Assembly (NCBI GenBank): GCA_937925605.1
Contig: CALALV010000160.1
Span: 1-64,000 of the forward strand
From: an uncultured Woeseia sp.
GTDB lineage: Bacteria; Pseudomonadota; Gammaproteobacteria; Steroidobacterales; Woeseiaceae
Direction of reading: 5' to 3'
Length of the DNA stretch: 64,000 bases
The translations under genes and the position numbers were made by a program. The notes under the pieces are model-generated. The model was not told the origin of the DNA. It did no database searches and saw only the letters and a list, made by a program, of their open reading frames with translations. Shown one piece after another: positions 61,253 to 64,000 of this stretch; position 1 is the stretch's first letter, and every line of letters starts with the position of its first letter.

Positions 61253-61774
61253 TCAGCCGGTCAGGCGATGCTGCTGCGAATAACTCGACAGCGTGACTTC
61301 GCCCTTCGAGACCGCGACGCTGCCGCTGCGCGCGACCGCGGCGAGCGTGCCGATACCGGCCGCCGCACTCACGAACTCGTCGACCTCGCGCAGCAGGCCG
61401 GTCAGCTGCAGCGTGAAGCTGACCGGCGACTCGTCCAGGACCTCGGCGCCGAATCGCTCGGCCAGCCCGCGCGCCGCGGGCAACGCGTGGCCGGCGAGCT
61501 TCAGCTTGACGATGACGAGCTCGCGCTCGAAGTGCTCGCCGAGCGTCATGTCGTGGATGTTGACGACGTCGACCAGCTTGGCGAGCTGGGTGTTGAGCTG
61601 GGCGATCGCCGCGTCCGAACCGCGCACGACCAGGGTCACCCGGGACACGCTGCGGTCCTGGGTCGGCGCGACGTTCAGCGTATCGATGTTGTAGCCGCGC
61701 GTGGAGAACAGGCCCGTCATGCGCGTCAGCGCGCCGGGTTCGTTTTCCAGCAGTACCGAGATCACGTGTCGCAT
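61253..61774 (-). CDS. ilvN: Acetolactate synthase small (regulatory) subunit
   Basis: A 173-residue subunit: N-terminal ACT domain (about 1-75, MRHVISVLLENEPGALTRMT then GLFSTRGYNIDTLNVAPTQD) that binds branched-chain amino acids for feedback inhibition, followed by the ALS_ss C-terminal domain (FGAEVLDESPVSFTLQLTG). Unlike the usual ilvBN operon it points away from ilvB, with 103 bases between the two starts, and it heads the run with glpD-proB-proA. Confidence 0.93.
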   Translation of the reverse strand: MRHVISVLLENEPGALTRMTGLFSTRGYNIDTLNVAPTQDRSVSRVTLVVRGSDAAIAQLNTQLAKLVDVVNIHDMTLGEHFERELVIVKLKLAGHALPAARGLAERFGAEVLDESPVSFTLQLTGLLREVDEFVSAAAGIGTLAAVARSGSVAVSKGEVTLSSYSQQHRLTG

Positions 61775-61877
61775 GTCATGCCTGCGCGGGCGGGGGTCCG
61801 GCCGAGTATTGCAATGCCCTTTTGATTAGTAAACACTCGATCGCGTTGTCCGGCCGCTTCGCCCCGGTGGCGATTAC

Positions 61878-63728
61878 ATGAGCAACCGTCAGCCCGTCGC
61901 CCCGCAGAACGCGCACCCGCTCGCCGGCCAGTCCATGACCGGCGCGGACATCGTGGTGCAGGTGCTCGCCGACGAGGGAGTGGACACGATCTTCGGCTAT
62001 TCCGGCGGCGCGATCCTGCCGACCTACGACGCCGTGTTCCGCTACAACGACCAGCACCGGCGCGCCGACGGCGGCGCGGCGATGCCGCTGATCGTGCCGG
62101 CCAACGAGCAGGGCGCGGGCTTCATGGCGGCGGGCTACGCCCGTGCCAGCGGCAAGGTCGGCGTGGTCATGGTGACCTCGGGTCCCGGCGCGACCAACAC
62201 CGTCACGCCGGTGCGCGACTGCATGGCGGACTCCGTGCCGATCGTCGTCATCTGCGGCCAGGTACCGACGCACGCGATCGGCACCGATGCGTTCCAGGAG
62301 GCGCCGGTCACGGCGATCATGGGCGCGGTCGCGAAGCACGTGTTCCTGGTAACGGACCCGACCCGGCTCGAGGCGACGATGCGCACGGCCTTCGAAATCG
62401 CACGCACCGGCCGGCCCGGCCCGGTCGTCATCGACATCCCGAAGGACGTCCAGAACTGGGAGGGGCCGTTCGCCGGACACGGCACGCTCGAGCTCACCGG
62501 CTACCGCAACCGGCTGCAGGCGGTCCACGACAACCGGCTCTCGGACGAGGCCTGCGAGCGCTTCTACGCGATGCTCGCCGAGGCCGAGCGGCCGCTGATC
62601 TACGCGGGCGGCGGCGTGATCAACGGCAACGCCACCAAGGCCATGCGCCACCTCGCGAACGCCTGGGGCATCCCGGTCGCGACGACGCTCATGGGCCTCG
62701 GCGCCAGCGACACGACCCACCCGCTGTCGCTGCACATGCTCGGCATGCACGGCACCGCGTTCGCCAACTACGCGGTCGAGGACTGCGATTTCCTGATCGC
62801 GATCGGCGCGCGCTTCGACGACCGCGTCGCGGGCGACCCGGTCAACTTCGCGCCGCGCGCGCGGCACATCGCGCATTTCGACGTCGACGTCGCCGAGATC
62901 GGCAAGGTCAAGAACGTCGGCTGGCACCATGTCGGCGTGCTCGCGCGCGATCTCGAGGCGCTGCTGGCCTACGGCCGGCGGATCGACTTCGCCAAGGATT
63001 TCGCTACCTGGCATGCCGAGGTCGCGGCGCTCAAGCAACGCCACCGGCTCGACTACGACCGCAAGAGCCCGCTGATCCAGCCCTATGCCGTCATCGAGGC
63101 GCTGAACCGGATCGCCGGCGGCAAGGCGATCATCACGACCGGCGTCGGCCAGCACCAGATGTGGGCGGCGCAGTACTTCGACTTCCGCGAACCGCGGCTG
63201 TGGCTGACCTCGGGCAGCATGGGCACGATGGGCTTCGGGCTGCCGGCCGCGATCGGCGCGCAGTTCGCGCAGCCGGAGCGACTGGTCATCGACGTCGACG
63301 GCGACGCCAGCATGCGCATGAATATCGGCGAACTCGAGACGGCGACGACCTACAAGCTGCCGGTCAAGGTCGTGGTGCTGAACAACTACGGCGACGGCAT
63401 GGTGCGCCAGTGGCAGAAGCTCTACTACAAGGGCCGCATGTCCGCGAGCGACAAGTCGCTGCACCGCAAGGATTTCGTCAAGACCGCCGAGGCCGACGGC
63501 TTCGAGTTCGCCGAGCGCCTGGAGCGGCCGGAGGACGTCGAGCCGACGATCGAGGCATTCCTCGCCTTCGCCGGGCCGGCGTTCCTCGAGGTCATCATCG
63601 ACCCCGACGCGGGCGTCTACCCGATGGTGGGCCCCGGCCTGTCCTACGACAAGATGATCACCGGCGACTTCATCGCCAGCCGCTCGAAGCCGGACGACGA
63701 GGAGCCGGGTCCCAGCGAGATGTTCTGA
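61878..63728 (+). CDS. ilvB: Acetolactate synthase large (catalytic) subunit
   Basis: A 616-residue ThDP enzyme forming acetolactate or acetohydroxybutyrate for valine/isoleucine/leucine synthesis. Catalytic Glu77 lies in VPANEQGAGFMAAG; MVTSGPGATNTVTPVRDCMA, FAD-site FDDRVAGDP, and the ThDP/Mg loop DVDGDASMRMNIGELETA with NNYGDGMVRQWQ are all visible. The loop NNYGDGMVRQ is a variant of the more common NNxYLGMV-type sequence. GGTGG serves as ribosome binding site. The divergent gap with ilvN (61775-61877) has an AT-rich patch, TTGCAA at 61809 and TAAACA at 61830, as a tentative promoter. Confidence 0.95.
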   Translation: MSNRQPVAPQNAHPLAGQSMTGADIVVQVLADEGVDTIFGYSGGAILPTYDAVFRYNDQHRRADGGAAMPLIVPANEQGAGFMAAGYARASGKVGVVMVTSGPGATNTVTPVRDCMADSVPIVVICGQVPTHAIGTDAFQEAPVTAIMGAVAKHVFLVTDPTRLEATMRTAFEIARTGRPGPVVIDIPKDVQNWEGPFAGHGTLELTGYRNRLQAVHDNRLSDEACERFYAMLAEAERPLIYAGGGVINGNATKAMRHLANAWGIPVATTLMGLGASDTTHPLSLHMLGMHGTAFANYAVEDCDFLIAIGARFDDRVAGDPVNFAPRARHIAHFDVDVAEIGKVKNVGWHHVGVLARDLEALLAYGRRIDFAKDFATWHAEVAALKQRHRLDYDRKSPLIQPYAVIEALNRIAGGKAIITTGVGQHQMWAAQYFDFREPRLWLTSGSMGTMGFGLPAAIGAQFAQPERLVIDVDGDASMRMNIGELETATTYKLPVKVVVLNNYGDGMVRQWQKLYYKGRMSASDKSLHRKDFVKTAEADGFEFAERLERPEDVEPTIEAFLAFAGPAFLEVIIDPDAGVYPMVGPGLSYDKMITGDFIASRSKPDDEEPGPSEMF

Positions 63729-63764
63729 GCCGCTGCGGGCGCGCGCCGGCGCTTCCGATTGCAC

Positions 63765-63800
63765 AAAAAAAACGCCGCCGTGCCCAGGCACGGCGGCGTT
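63765..63800 (-). terminator. Rho-independent terminator between convergent genes
   Basis: A 14-bp perfect stem AACGCCGCCGTGCC (63771-63784) / GGCACGGCGGCGTT (63787-63800) with eight A residues on its left (63765-63772). On the minus strand it is followed by eight T residues, so it ends the leftward peptidase transcript. Reading rightward the stem is the same, but the T-tract is weak (CGTTC), so it may serve ilvB only partly. Confidence 0.85.
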
Positions 63801-63822
63801 CGTTCCGGCCTGTCGCTCGGCG

Positions 63823-64000
63823 CTAGTCGCCCTGCAGCCCGCCCGGCCCGCACTCGTTCTCGAGGAAGCCGATCAGGTTCTCGTACAGCGTGATCTGGTG
63901 GTCGTAGAACAGCGTGCTCGAGAAGTGGTCGGCGCCCTCCAGCCAGACGTGGCGGTAGTCCACGTTCTTGTCGTCGAGCTCCTTGAGGTACTTGCGCATG
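63823..64000 (-). CDS. S9-type peptidase/alpha-beta hydrolase, C-terminal end (cut by window edge)
   Basis: The last ~58 codons of a gene entering from the right. Complement reads MRKYLKELDDKNVDYRHVWL then EGADHFSSTLFYDHQITLY, then ENLIGFLENECGPGG and the stop at 63823. EGADHF is typical of the catalytic His loop of prolyl oligopeptidase-like serine hydrolases, with LKELDDKNVDYRHVWLEG preceding it. No other part of the protein is in the window, so the exact type is open. Confidence 0.7.
   Translation of the reverse strand, partial: MRKYLKELDDKNVDYRHVWLEGADHFSSTLFYDHQITLYENLIGFLENECGPGGLQGD

Overview
The window is about 64 kb of very GC-rich, gene-dense bacterial DNA. I saw no rRNA, tRNA, CRISPR array or transposase. 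Gene content (IcmF, liu leucine genes, hmgA/fahA, GlnK, ExbB/ExbD, a PlpD-like patatin, acetolactate synthase) suggests an aerobic, heterotrophic, outer-membrane-bearing proteobacterium. My best guess is a high-GC gammaproteobacterium (Steroidobacter/Woeseia-like), but that is inference.

Left part (1-23 kb) is acyl-CoA catabolism. A minus-strand operon (TetR regulator, thiolase, FadJ-type fusion, PaaG-like isomerase, acyl-CoA dehydrogenase) runs off the left edge. It is interrupted at 3445-3513 by what is plainly an Illumina adapter plus poly-A, so the broken fadJ is an assembly artefact. A second minus-strand operon is headed by icmF (fused isobutyryl-CoA mutase) and continues with a membrane peroxiredoxin, thioesterase, SDR, alpha-methylacyl-CoA racemase and a DUF2306 membrane protein. 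A divergent TetR gene and a perfect AT-rich palindrome sit at its head. Then come an enoyl-CoA hydratase, a YceI-like protein, a MaoC-like protein, a GNAT enzyme and the liuA-liuB cluster with an SDR and an APH-type kinase, followed by a LuxR-type regulator.

Middle part (23-32.5 kb) is mixed: a fatty acid desaturase, glnK, a VOC protein, a hypoxanthine-DNA glycosylase with a macrodomain relic at its start, small membrane and periplasmic proteins, a GDT1 transporter, the tyrosine catabolic pair hmgA-fahA, and isocitrate lyase. Isocitrate lyase is divergent from a RamB/ScfR-type regulator, and three AATTTCACA repeats at an exact 14-bp period lie between them.

32.5-42 kb is a ten-gene minus-strand operon: a TlpA thioredoxin, a coiled-coil periplasmic protein, two large periplasmic TPR proteins, a TPR lipoprotein, a small exported protein, one ExbB, two ExbD and a TonB/AgmX-like protein. 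It resembles the Agl-Glt trans-envelope machine of Myxococcus and is the best candidate for a poorly described system.

Right part (42-64 kb): ApbE, LemA, an M48 protease with a TerB-like tail, a SYLF protein, two small lipoproteins, an LplT-PlsC fusion, a 1342-residue AAA-like ATPase/P-domain/WD40 fusion divergent from a RIO-like kinase, a type Vd patatin, an ilvN-glpD-proB-proA operon, a divergent ilvB, and the end of an S9-type peptidase at the right edge.
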